From the NCBI GenBank assembly GCA_029263315.1, contig JAJCXR010000023.1, positions 62,001 to 126,000 on the forward strand: a stretch of 64,000 nucleotides of DNA. The letters run 5' to 3'. Of this stretch, positions 32,498 through 40,308 are shown piece by piece. Position numbers and translations under genes: made by a program. Under the pieces are notes generated by a model. That model was given only the letters and a program-made list of their open reading frames with translations. It was not told where the DNA came from and did no database searches. Source of the DNA: Acidobacteriota bacterium. Lineage in GTDB: Bacteria > Acidobacteriota > Thermoanaerobaculia > Multivoradales > J023. Within the stretch, counting starts at the first letter, position 1, and every line of letters starts with the position of its first letter.

Positions 32498-33844
32498 ATG
32501 CTCAACACGTTCAAAGACAAAACTGGACTCACCCGAAACGGTTTCGTGACCAACTACCCGAGCTTTCGCTACTGGCGTAAACCCATGGCGGAAGCGGGAA
32601 TGGCCGAGAAGCCGTTGAACATCTACGTCCACATCCCCTTCTGCACTCAGCGCTGCGGCTACTGCTACTACAAGACGGAAACCCTCCAACAGAACAGCAA
32701 GAGCAGTATCGAGCGTTATGTCGACGCCCTATGCCGCGAAATCGAGATCGCCGCCAAGCACTTCCACCTGGGCAAGCGGCCGGTGGTCACCATCTACTTC
32801 GGCGGCGGCACTCCCACGGTGCTCACCAAGGACCAATTGACGGCGATCATGGACACCCTGCGGACCCACCTGACGATCACCGACGGCCTCGAATTCACCT
32901 GCGAAGGCGAGCCGGTGACGCTCAGCCAGCGCAAGGCCGACATCATCCAGGCGGCGGGCGTCAACCGGATCAGCCTCGGCGTCCAGTCCTTTGACGACGA
33001 GATCATCTCCATCGCCGGGCGCCGCGACACCGAGGCCGATGGTGTGAAGGCCATCGAGATCGCCATGAACACCGGTGCCTCGGTCAACATCGATCTGATC
33101 AGCGGGCTGGCCGGCGAGACGCCCGAGAAGTGGCAGCACTCGGTGGAGCGCGCCATCTCGACCGGCGTCCAGAGCGTCACCGTCTACAAGCTGGAGATCT
33201 TCGCCAACACTCCCTACTACGCGCAGATCGGCAATAAAGAGATCGCCATCGCCTCTGACGAAACGGAGCTCGACTACATCCGCTACGCCTCCGACGCCTT
33301 CCGGGCGGCGGGCTACAAGCCGATCAACTTCTTTACCTTTACGCGCGGTGGCGGCTACGAGCAGGAGCACACCACCAACATCTGGCACGGCGAGGACCTC
33401 TACGCCTTCGGCACCTCCGCGTTCGGTTATCTGAGGGATTTCGGCTACCAGAACACCAGCGCCATCCCCGTCTACTGCGACACGGTCGAGGCGGGCGAGC
33501 TGCCGATCTACCGTGGGTACGCCTACAACAGCCTCGACCGCCTGGTGCGTGAGGTCATGCTCGGCATGAAGATGATGCGTCTCGACTTGAAACGGCTGCA
33601 AAAGCGGCACGGTTTCAACCTCCTGCGCCTGTGCGGTCCCACGGTCGAGCGGCTGGTTGAGCAGGACTTGGTGACGGTCAGCGACGAGGCGATCACCCTG
33701 ACCGAGCGGGGAACGCTCTACGGCGACTCGGTGGGCCGCGCCTTGGGCGCCGCCCTGGAGGAGCTGCAAGACGACGAGGTGCGCCCCAACCCGGTGCTGG
33801 ATGTCGCCGAGGAAACGGCTGCGGAAGCGGCGTTGGCCAGCTGA
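32498..33844 (+). CDS. HemW/HemN-like radical SAM enzyme
   Basis: A 448-residue enzyme with the 4Fe-4S motif CTQRCGYC after YVHIPF, the SAM-binding GGGTPT and the HemN-type signature GVNRISLGVQSFDDE. The C-terminal HemN-like domain follows. Proteins of this fold include the coproporphyrinogen oxidase HemN, the haem chaperone HemW and class C radical methylases or cyclopropanases in natural-product pathways. The first Tyr-rich segment CGYCYYK differs from housekeeping HemW (usually CxYCDF). Location between an ACP and an SDR favours a tailoring role on an ACP-bound or released intermediate. It could still be a haem protein; I consider that less likely. Confidence 0.82.
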   Translation: MLNTFKDKTGLTRNGFVTNYPSFRYWRKPMAEAGMAEKPLNIYVHIPFCTQRCGYCYYKTETLQQNSKSSIERYVDALCREIEIAAKHFHLGKRPVVTIYFGGGTPTVLTKDQLTAIMDTLRTHLTITDGLEFTCEGEPVTLSQRKADIIQAAGVNRISLGVQSFDDEIISIAGRRDTEADGVKAIEIAMNTGASVNIDLISGLAGETPEKWQHSVERAISTGVQSVTVYKLEIFANTPYYAQIGNKEIAIASDETELDYIRYASDAFRAAGYKPINFFTFTRGGGYEQEHTTNIWHGEDLYAFGTSAFGYLRDFGYQNTSAIPVYCDTVEAGELPIYRGYAYNSLDRLVREVMLGMKMMRLDLKRLQKRHGFNLLRLCGPTVERLVEQDLVTVSDEAITLTERGTLYGDSVGRALGAALEELQDDEVRPNPVLDVAEETAAEAALAS

Positions 33845-33858
33845 AATCGGGGACCGCG

Positions 33859-34563
33859 ATGAGCGAGAAGAGAGTCGCCCTGGTGACCGGGGCCAATCGT
33901 GGCATTGGTTTCGAGATCGCCAAGCAACTCGCCACGGCGGGCCTCGGGGTCGTCCTGAGCGCCCGCGACGAGGACCGGGGTCGGCGTGCGGCGGCGGCGC
34001 TGGCGGACGAGGGCCACGATGTCCGGCCCTGTCAGCTCGACGTCACCGACCCGGCGAGCGTCGGTCGGGCGCTTGCCTTCGTCGAGCGCAACTTCTCGAG
34101 GCTCGACGTCCTGATCAACAACGCCGCCGTTTCCCTCGATCGCAAGACGACGCTCCTCGAGGTCGAAGAAGACGTCGTCCGCGAGACCTTCGAGGTCAAC
34201 TTCTACGGTCCCCTGAGGCTCTGCCGCGCCTCGATCCCCCTGATGAAAAAAGGCGGCTACGGCCGGATCGTCAACGTGTCGAGCGGCCGGGGGTCGTTTA
34301 CCAAGCTCGCCGCCGACGGTCCCGCCTACCGGATCTCAAAAACCGCGTTGAACGCCCTGACCTGCGTCTTGAGCGACGAGCTCAAGGAGACGGAGATTCT
34401 GGTCAACGCCATGACCCCGGGTTGGGTCCGCACCCGCCTGACCGGCCTGCGGGCGCCGCGCTCGGTGGCCGAGGGCGCCGAGACCGCCGTCTGGCTCGCC
34501 ACCGTCGGCAACGACGGACCGCGCGGAGGATTCTTCAAGGACCGCGACATCTTTCCCTGGTAG
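33859..34563 (+). CDS. Short-chain dehydrogenase/reductase
   Basis: A 234-residue SDR with the cofactor motif TGANRGIG (residues 10-17), the NNAA structural motif, an active-site Ser in VNVSSGRGS and the YRISK Tyr/Lys pair. The closing segments resemble carbonyl-reductase-type SDRs that use NADPH. It lies 14 bases after the radical SAM gene and 9 before the sulfotransferase. It probably reduces a keto group or oxidises an alcohol of the cluster product. Confidence 0.9.
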   Translation: MSEKRVALVTGANRGIGFEIAKQLATAGLGVVLSARDEDRGRRAAAALADEGHDVRPCQLDVTDPASVGRALAFVERNFSRLDVLINNAAVSLDRKTTLLEVEEDVVRETFEVNFYGPLRLCRASIPLMKKGGYGRIVNVSSGRGSFTKLAADGPAYRISKTALNALTCVLSDELKETEILVNAMTPGWVRTRLTGLRAPRSVAEGAETAVWLATVGNDGPRGGFFKDRDIFPW

Positions 34564-34572
34564 CCCCTCACC

Positions 34573-35418
34573 ATGCGATGGCCGGATTTTTTCCTCGTCG
34601 GTGCCGCCCGTAGCGGGACAACGTCGATGTTCACTTACCTCAAGCAGCACCCGGATCTCTTCGTATCGGTGCTCAAGGAACCGCATTTCTTCGGCACCGA
34701 CCTGACCTGCCAACCGCACACGGTGCGCGACCCCGAGGTCTACGGTCGGTTCTTCGAAGACGCCGCCGAAGGACAGCTCTGCGGCGAGGGATCTGTCTGG
34801 TATCTGCTGTCGAAAAAAGCGGCGACGGAGATCCGGGAGGTATGCCCCGGGGCCAAGATCCTCGTCATGCTCCGCGAGCCGACCGCCATGATCCAATCGT
34901 TGCACGCCCTCTACCTGCGGACCGGTAACGAGGAGCTCGAAGACCTCGAGGAGGCAGTCGCCGCGGAGGACGAACGCCGGCAAGGCCGGCGGATCCCGAC
35001 CACGGCCTACTTTCCCGAAGGGCTCCTCTACACCGAGGTGGCGTCCTACACCGAGAAGGTGCGGCGTTACCTGGAGACCTTCGGCGACAACGTGCGGATC
35101 GTCCTCTTCGACGACTTCGTCGCCGATGCCCCGGCGGTCTATCGGGAAACGGCATCATTTCTGGGAGTGGATCCGGGCTTCGTGCCGAACTGGGACCTAG
35201 GCGCCGCCACCATGGCGATGCGCATGGACGTCCTCCGACAGATGCGTAAGCTGCCGCCCGAGCTGCGCCGGGCCTTGCGCGGCAGCGGCAAAAGACATCT
35301 CGGCAAGGGTCAGCAGATGCGCCGGGAATTCCGCGCCGAGCTGCGTCAGCGCTTGGCGGCGGACGTTGACAGCTTGAGCCAGCTGATCGGCCGCGACCTC
35401 GGCCGTTGGTCCGATTAA
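34573..35418 (+). CDS. Sulfotransferase family protein
   Basis: A 281-residue protein with the PAPS 5'-phosphosulfate loop FFLVGAARSGTTSMFTYL near 6-23, followed by HPDLFVSVLKEPHFF, and a plausible 3'-phosphate site near VRIVLFDDFVAD. This is the bacterial Sulfotransfer family that also includes heparan-type and nodulation sulfotransferases. It transfers sulfate from PAPS to a hydroxyl or amine. Its place inside the operon indicates that the product is sulfated. No PAPS-synthesis gene is present in the window. Confidence 0.85.
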   Translation: MRWPDFFLVGAARSGTTSMFTYLKQHPDLFVSVLKEPHFFGTDLTCQPHTVRDPEVYGRFFEDAAEGQLCGEGSVWYLLSKKAATEIREVCPGAKILVMLREPTAMIQSLHALYLRTGNEELEDLEEAVAAEDERRQGRRIPTTAYFPEGLLYTEVASYTEKVRRYLETFGDNVRIVLFDDFVADAPAVYRETASFLGVDPGFVPNWDLGAATMAMRMDVLRQMRKLPPELRRALRGSGKRHLGKGQQMRREFRAELRQRLAADVDSLSQLIGRDLGRWSD

Positions 35419-35456
35419 CGCTTGCAACCAAGGAGTCGCCCCGGGGCGAAAAGGCG

Positions 35457-36218
35457 ATGACGATGACGAGCACCGTCCCCTCGGAAAAAACCGAGCAGGA
35501 AGATACCGCGGAGCGGCCGGCTCGCAGGATGGAAGACCTCCTGCGAGCTTCCCGGATGATCCGGAAAGTCAAGGAGAAGATCCGGCACGACGAGCGTGAG
35601 ACGATCGAGAACAAGGTGCGCCGCTGGCAGCAGCTCAGGACGCCCAAGCTGCCGGCGCAAATCCTCCAGGTCAGCGCCCAAGGCAACTGGGCGGCAGTTT
35701 TCGAGCAAGAGAAAGCGCTTCTCATCAAGACACTGCGCGAGCTCGAGGTGGTCGGCGAAGTCGAGCACATCGGCAGCACCTCGATTCCGGGTCTCGCCGG
35801 CAAGCCGATCGTCGACCTCCTGATCGCCGTCGAGGCACCGATTCTGGCGGCCGAGAGAATCGACGCCCTGTGCCGCGCCGGCTATACGTTCTACGGTAAG
35901 AGCCCCTGCGATCCCGAGGCCTCCTGGCTGTGGAAGATCGAGCCCCGCCACGCTTTTGTCGCCCACCTCTGCGAGTTGCAGAATCCATGGATTCATACCG
36001 CGGTCGACTTCCGCGACTACATGCGCACCCATCCCGACGACTGCACCGCCTACGAGGAACATAAAAAGCAACTTGCCGCCGACAGCAGGCTGAACCCTTT
36101 CGAATACAGTATGGAAAAACTGATCCTGTGGTACGAGATCAGCGCCCGGGCCAACGCCTGGGCCGCCGAGAAGAAACGGCCCGGCCCCGGTGCACATGCC
36201 GGTACCGGCGAAGCCTGA
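35457..36218 (+). CDS. GrpB (UPF0157) family nucleotidyltransferase-fold protein
   Basis: About 253 residues. An N-terminal 75-residue charged helical extension precedes the GrpB core with HIGSTSIPGLAGKPIVDLLI near 100-120, a His-containing RHAFVAHLCE and a terminal YSMEKLILWYE helix. GrpB proteins have the nucleotidyltransferase fold but no settled activity. Presence in a biosynthetic operon suggests transfer or activation chemistry on the product. ATG codons at 35457 and 35463 both follow an AAAAGG site. The gene overlaps the transporter ATPase frame by up to 29 bases. Confidence 0.85.
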   Translation: MTMTSTVPSEKTEQEDTAERPARRMEDLLRASRMIRKVKEKIRHDERETIENKVRRWQQLRTPKLPAQILQVSAQGNWAAVFEQEKALLIKTLRELEVVGEVEHIGSTSIPGLAGKPIVDLLIAVEAPILAAERIDALCRAGYTFYGKSPCDPEASWLWKIEPRHAFVAHLCELQNPWIHTAVDFRDYMRTHPDDCTAYEEHKKQLAADSRLNPFEYSMEKLILWYEISARANAWAAEKKRPGPGAHAGTGEA

Positions 36219-37350
36219 GCACCCGCCGATGGAAGCCGCCACGCCATCCCTCCGGCCGAGCCGAGAGGACGATCCGACGTCCCGCAGCGCTGCCCCGTCC
36301 CAGAAGGATTCGCCTCCCGTAATCCGGGCCCACAATCTCTGCAAGAGCTACCGCCGCCAGACGCGGCAGCCCGGCCTGCGTGGCGTGCTGCGTTACCTCT
36401 TGCAACCGGAGCACGAGACGATCGCCGCGGTCCGAGACGTCTCCTTCGAGATCGGCAAGGGCGAGATGGTCGCCTACATCGGCCCCAACGGCGCGGGCAA
36501 GTCGACGACCGTCAAGATGCTGGTGGGGATCCTTGTCCCCAGCTCGGGATCAGTGGAGGTGGCGGGCCTGGTGCCGCATGAAAACCGCCGGGAAAACGCC
36601 CTCCGCATCGGCGTGGTCTTCGGGCAGCGCACCAGGTTGTGGTGGGACATCCCGGTGCGGGATTCCTTCACCTTGATGCGCCACATGTACGGCATCCCGC
36701 AGGCCACCTACGCCAGGAACCTGGAGCTTTTCCGCGAGGTCTTGGATCTCGACAGCTTCTTCGACACGCCGGTGCGCCAGCTGAGCCTCGGCCAGCGCAT
36801 GCGGGCCGACCTGTCGATCGCCCTCCTGCACGATCCCGAGATCCTATTCCTCGACGAGCCGACCATCGGGCTCGACGTCGAGGTCAAGGAAAACATCCGC
36901 CAGTTCATCAGGACCTTGAACCGTCGGCGGGGCACCACGGTGGTCCTGACCACCCACGACGTCTCGGACGTCGAGAAGCTGTGTGACCGCGTCCTGGTCA
37001 TCGACAAGGGGCGCCTGATGTTCGACGGTGGCCTGGAGAGGCTCAAGCGCCAGTACGGCGGGGAGGAGGTCCTCTCCGTCGACACACGGGAGCGCATCGC
37101 GGCTACCGATCTCGCGCTCCTCTCCGAGATGCCGGGCGTCGTCCGGGTGGAGCCGGACGGCTTGCGGTTGACCCTGTCTTACGATCCCCTCGTGGTCAAC
37201 CCTGCGGCCCTCATCGAAACCTTGATGTCGCGCCACAAGGTCGTCGATTTCTTTGCCGGCGGCACGGAGGCCGAAAGCGTGGTCCGCCGGATGTACCAGG
37301 CCAACGCGGCGCTCGTCGAGGCGGAAGCGGAAGGTGGGCGACGTCCTTGA
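36190..37350 (+). CDS. ABC exporter ATP-binding subunit
   Basis: A roughly 386-residue ATPase. Walker A YIGPNGAGKSTTVK, Q-loop FGQRTRLWWD, signature LSLGQRMRADL, Walker B ILFLDEPTIGLD and switch TTHD are all intact. The long ATP-binding proteins of this group work with the PF06182 type (ABC-2 family 6) permeases that follow. Start is uncertain: GTG 36190, ATG 36196 or ATG 36229. The C-terminal 90 residues form the extra regulatory domain common in this subgroup. It probably exports the cluster product. Confidence 0.92.
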   Translation: MHMPVPAKPEHPPMEAATPSLRPSREDDPTSRSAAPSQKDSPPVIRAHNLCKSYRRQTRQPGLRGVLRYLLQPEHETIAAVRDVSFEIGKGEMVAYIGPNGAGKSTTVKMLVGILVPSSGSVEVAGLVPHENRRENALRIGVVFGQRTRLWWDIPVRDSFTLMRHMYGIPQATYARNLELFREVLDLDSFFDTPVRQLSLGQRMRADLSIALLHDPEILFLDEPTIGLDVEVKENIRQFIRTLNRRRGTTVVLTTHDVSDVEKLCDRVLVIDKGRLMFDGGLERLKRQYGGEEVLSVDTRERIAATDLALLSEMPGVVRVEPDGLRLTLSYDPLVVNPAALIETLMSRHKVVDFFAGGTEAESVVRRMYQANAALVEAEAEGGRRP

Positions 37351-38165
37351 AACTTCTGCTCTACTGGGAATTCGTCAAGATTGCCTTCCGTTCACGCCTC
37401 GCCTACCGCTCCGAGGTGGGCGTGCTCTTCGTCGGCAGAGTGTTGGCGCTCTTCGTGCAGGTGGCCATCTGGAAGGCGCTTCTGGGAGCCGAAGGTCATG
37501 CCGACTCGAGCATCGGCTCGATCACCCTACGCGAGATGGTCACCTATGTGATCATCAGCCGCTCCATATCGGTGTTCGTCTCCCTGTTCGCCGGGTACAG
37601 CCCCCTGTGGCGCATCGGCGAGAAGATTCGCAGCGGTGAGATCGCCATGGACCTCACCCGGCCGGTCGGTCTGCGGGAGAACCTGTTTTTCGAGACCCTC
37701 GGCAACAACCTCTTCGAGATCGTCTTCGGAGTCTTGCCGATGCTTCTGGCCGGCGCCCTGGTGTTCGGCCTGGACGTCCCTCACCCCGCCTATCTCCTGC
37801 TCTTTGCGGTCGCCGCCGTCAACGGTCTCCTGATCTACTTCCTGCTCTCCTACATGGTCGGCCTGATCGCCTTCTGGTACCTGACGGTCTGGCATCTCGA
37901 ACGGTTTTTAAACGATCTGATCCTGGTCTTTTCAGGCGCCCTCATCCCGCTGTGGTTCTTCCCGCCCTTTCTGGTCGCCATCTCCGAATGGCTGCCGTTT
38001 CGGCAGATCTACTACACGCCCATCAGCATTTACCTCGAAAAGCACTCGTTGCCGGAGGCGGGCCTGCTGCTCATTCAGCAGCTCGTGTGGCTGGGCCTGC
38101 TGCTGCTCTTGGAACGCGCCATGTGGAAACGCGGCGTCCAAAAGCTCGTGATCCAGGGAGGTTGA
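37347..38165 (+). CDS. ABC-2 type permease subunit 1
   Basis: A 272-residue membrane protein with about six helices and the opening motif WEFVKIAFRSRLAYRSEV typical of PF06182 permeases. It starts at a TTG overlapping the ATPase stop (TTGA). It forms a heterodimer with the next permease. Confidence 0.9.
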   Translation: MKLLLYWEFVKIAFRSRLAYRSEVGVLFVGRVLALFVQVAIWKALLGAEGHADSSIGSITLREMVTYVIISRSISVFVSLFAGYSPLWRIGEKIRSGEIAMDLTRPVGLRENLFFETLGNNLFEIVFGVLPMLLAGALVFGLDVPHPAYLLLFAVAAVNGLLIYFLLSYMVGLIAFWYLTVWHLERFLNDLILVFSGALIPLWFFPPFLVAISEWLPFRQIYYTPISIYLEKHSLPEAGLLLIQQLVWLGLLLLLERAMWKRGVQKLVIQGG

Positions 38166-38166
38166 G

Positions 38167-38973
38167 ATGGGACATTACGCGACATTGGCCGGCCTCTTCG
38201 TGAAGGTCCACTTCAAGTCACAGCTGGAGTACCGCCAGGCTTTCATCATGCGCTTCGTCGTCCAGCTGATCAGCCGCAGCGTAGAGCTCTTGGGGATCTG
38301 GATCCTGCTCAACAAGTTCGAGCACATCAACGGCTGGACCTTCTACGAGGTCATGTTCCTATTCAGCATGAACCTCATCTCCTACGGTCTGGCCGGCATC
38401 GTCTTTTTCGGGCCGATGCACGACCTGGAGCGCCTGGTCCGTACCGGGGAGCTCGACTCGCTGCTGATCGCCCCCTTGAACCCGCTCTTTCATCTGGTGG
38501 GGCGGTATTTCAGCTCGGTATTTTTCGGACACATTCTGCTCGGCCTGGTGATCCTGGGCATCTCGGTCCTCAATCTCGACATCGGCCTGGGGGCAGGGCA
38601 GATTTTCTGGTTCGCCGTGGTAATCCTCGGGGCGGGGCTGTTACAGGGTGCGATCATGCTGGCCGCCGGCACGGTCAGCTTCTGGCTCGTCAAGTCGCGG
38701 GCCCTGGTCAACACGGTCGTCCACGGGGTGCGTAGCTTCATCGTCTACCCCATCAGCATCTATGACAACTGGATCCAGGTCGTGTTGACCCTGGTCCTGC
38801 CGTTCGCCTTCGTCAGCTTCTTCCCCGCCGAGCACTTCCTGAGCAAACCCGAGTCTTCGATCTTCCCGGCCTTCTTCCAATGGGGTACGCCGTTGGTGGG
38901 TATGATCCTCTTCCTGCTGGCCTACCGCCTGTGGACCTACGGCGTCGATGGCTATCAGAGCACAGGTTCCTGA
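38167..38973 (+). CDS. ABC-2 type permease subunit 2
   Basis: A 268-residue six-helix permease of the same family (LFVKVHFKSQLEYRQAF at the N-terminus), one base after the first permease. Its last codons and stop lie inside a 15-bp tandem repeat, so its C-terminus (STGS) may have been shaped by repeat expansion. Confidence 0.9.
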   Translation: MGHYATLAGLFVKVHFKSQLEYRQAFIMRFVVQLISRSVELLGIWILLNKFEHINGWTFYEVMFLFSMNLISYGLAGIVFFGPMHDLERLVRTGELDSLLIAPLNPLFHLVGRYFSSVFFGHILLGLVILGISVLNLDIGLGAGQIFWFAVVILGAGLLQGAIMLAAGTVSFWLVKSRALVNTVVHGVRSFIVYPISIYDNWIQVVLTLVLPFAFVSFFPAEHFLSKPESSIFPAFFQWGTPLVGMILFLLAYRLWTYGVDGYQSTGS

Positions 38974-39004
38974 GGCTGTGGTCCCTGAGACTGTGGTTCC
39001 TTAT
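38965..39004. repeat. 15-bp tandem repeat over the permease stop codon
   Basis: GGTTCCTGAGGCTGT (38965-38979) is followed by GGTCCCTGAGACTGT (38980-38994) and a partial third copy beginning GGTTCCT. The permease stop TGA (38971-38973) is in the first unit, and each unit carries CCTGAG. The array occupies most of the gap before the decarboxylase gene. Confidence 0.92.
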
Positions 39005-39018
39005 CCATTGGAGATCCC

Positions 39019-40308
39019 TTGATGTCACAGCTTCACCTCCACGCTTTCGACGATGCAACCCGGGACGACGCTGTCCTGGCATGGATCGCCGAGCACCACG
39101 CGGCCCTGCCGACCCCGCTCTACCTTTACAGCGCTGCAGCTCTGACCGAGTCGGCGCAGAGCCACCGAGCCTTGTTTCCCCCCGGCGCACGGGGTTTCTA
39201 TTCGTTGAAGTCGAATCCGCAGCCCGGCCTGCTGCGGCATTTCTCGAAGCTGGGCCTGGGCGCCGAGGTGGTCAGCCCGGGCGAGTGGCAGGTAGCCCGC
39301 GAGGTGGAAGTCGAGAACCTGCTGATCGGCGGCGTGTCGCGCTCCGAGGAGTTTTTCTCCCAAGTCCTGCGCCAGACGGCTCCTGCGGCGCTGGTCATCG
39401 ATTCCCACAGCGAGTGGCGGCGCCTTGCGGCGGCGGCATCGGGCGAACCGGTGTCTCCGAGCCGAGACGGTGTCCCGGTGCTCTTGCGGATCAACCCTGG
39501 CCTTTCCTTCGGCGGGCTGAACATGGCCGGCGGCACCCAGTTTGGGCTAAGCCCCGAGCAAGCGGTCGAGCTGGCCCGGGAATGCGCTTCCCTACCCGGT
39601 GTGACGTTCCTGGGGCTGCACGTCTACTTCGGCTCCCAGCGCTTGAAAAGCGAACCGGTCTTGAAAGCCCTGGCCGAGATCGAGAAGGTGATCGCGCTCT
39701 TTCCCGCGGACACCAGGCCGCGGGTCATCGACCTGGGCCTCGGGCTAGGAGTCCCCTATTTGGGCCGCGACCCGGAGCTGGACCTGGCGAGTCTGGGCGC
39801 CGACTTGCGGGCGACGTGGCGGCGCCAGCCCTGGGCCGATCTCGACATCTGGTTCGAGGCGGGACGGGCGCTGGTGGCGCGCGCCGGTTACTTCGTCAGC
39901 CGAGTCACCGAAAAGAAAACGTTACACGGAAAAACCTTCATCTTCTTGGACGGCGGGATCAGCGTTCACAACCCGGGCATTGGGGTCGGCCGTTTCTTCC
40001 GCGACAACCCCAGGTTCTGTTTTCTTTCCGGCTCGCCGGAGCCGGCGGCCGAAACGGTGGAGGTGGTGGGAAACCTCTGTACCTCGGCCGATCATTTGGG
40101 CAGCGATGTCGCTGCCCCGGTGCTCGAGGAAGGCGACTTGGTGGTCGTCCCCAACTCGGGGGCCTACTGCACCACCACCGGCATGTGGGGATTCAACAGC
40201 CAGGGCCTGTTCGCCGAAGCCGTCCTGGAAGAGGATGGCACACTCGCCATGCTGGAGGCCCAGTATCACCAGCTGACCCGTCGGGGCGCCGAGGACGGCT
40301 CCCCATGA
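39019..40308 (+). CDS. PLP-dependent fold-III decarboxylase, BtrK-like
   Basis: A 429-residue member of the Orn/DAP/Arg decarboxylase-2 family. The PLP lysine is in FYSLKSNP (Lys63), followed by SPGEWQVA, the glycine-rich IDLGLGLGVPYLG and the second-subunit site GNLCTSADHLGSD. Size and motifs fit BtrK of butirosin biosynthesis, which decarboxylates L-Glu while it is bound to the ACP BtrI, and the related enzymes of exosortase-associated clusters. Immediately downstream, with an ATGA overlap, is an AMP ligase and then an ACP. I infer that it acts on an amino acid tethered to that ACP. A free diaminopimelate or ornithine decarboxylase is the alternative. Confidence 0.85.
   Translation: MMSQLHLHAFDDATRDDAVLAWIAEHHAALPTPLYLYSAAALTESAQSHRALFPPGARGFYSLKSNPQPGLLRHFSKLGLGAEVVSPGEWQVAREVEVENLLIGGVSRSEEFFSQVLRQTAPAALVIDSHSEWRRLAAAASGEPVSPSRDGVPVLLRINPGLSFGGLNMAGGTQFGLSPEQAVELARECASLPGVTFLGLHVYFGSQRLKSEPVLKALAEIEKVIALFPADTRPRVIDLGLGLGVPYLGRDPELDLASLGADLRATWRRQPWADLDIWFEAGRALVARAGYFVSRVTEKKTLHGKTFIFLDGGISVHNPGIGVGRFFRDNPRFCFLSGSPEPAAETVEVVGNLCTSADHLGSDVAAPVLEEGDLVVVPNSGAYCTTTGMWGFNSQGLFAEAVLEEDGTLAMLEAQYHQLTRRGAEDGSP

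Noticed and set aside
32498-33844. Annotation as housekeeping haem gene hemN or hemW
   Set aside because: It is embedded 20 bases after an ACP and 14 before an SDR in a biosynthetic operon and its Cys motif region differs; kept as HemW-like only.
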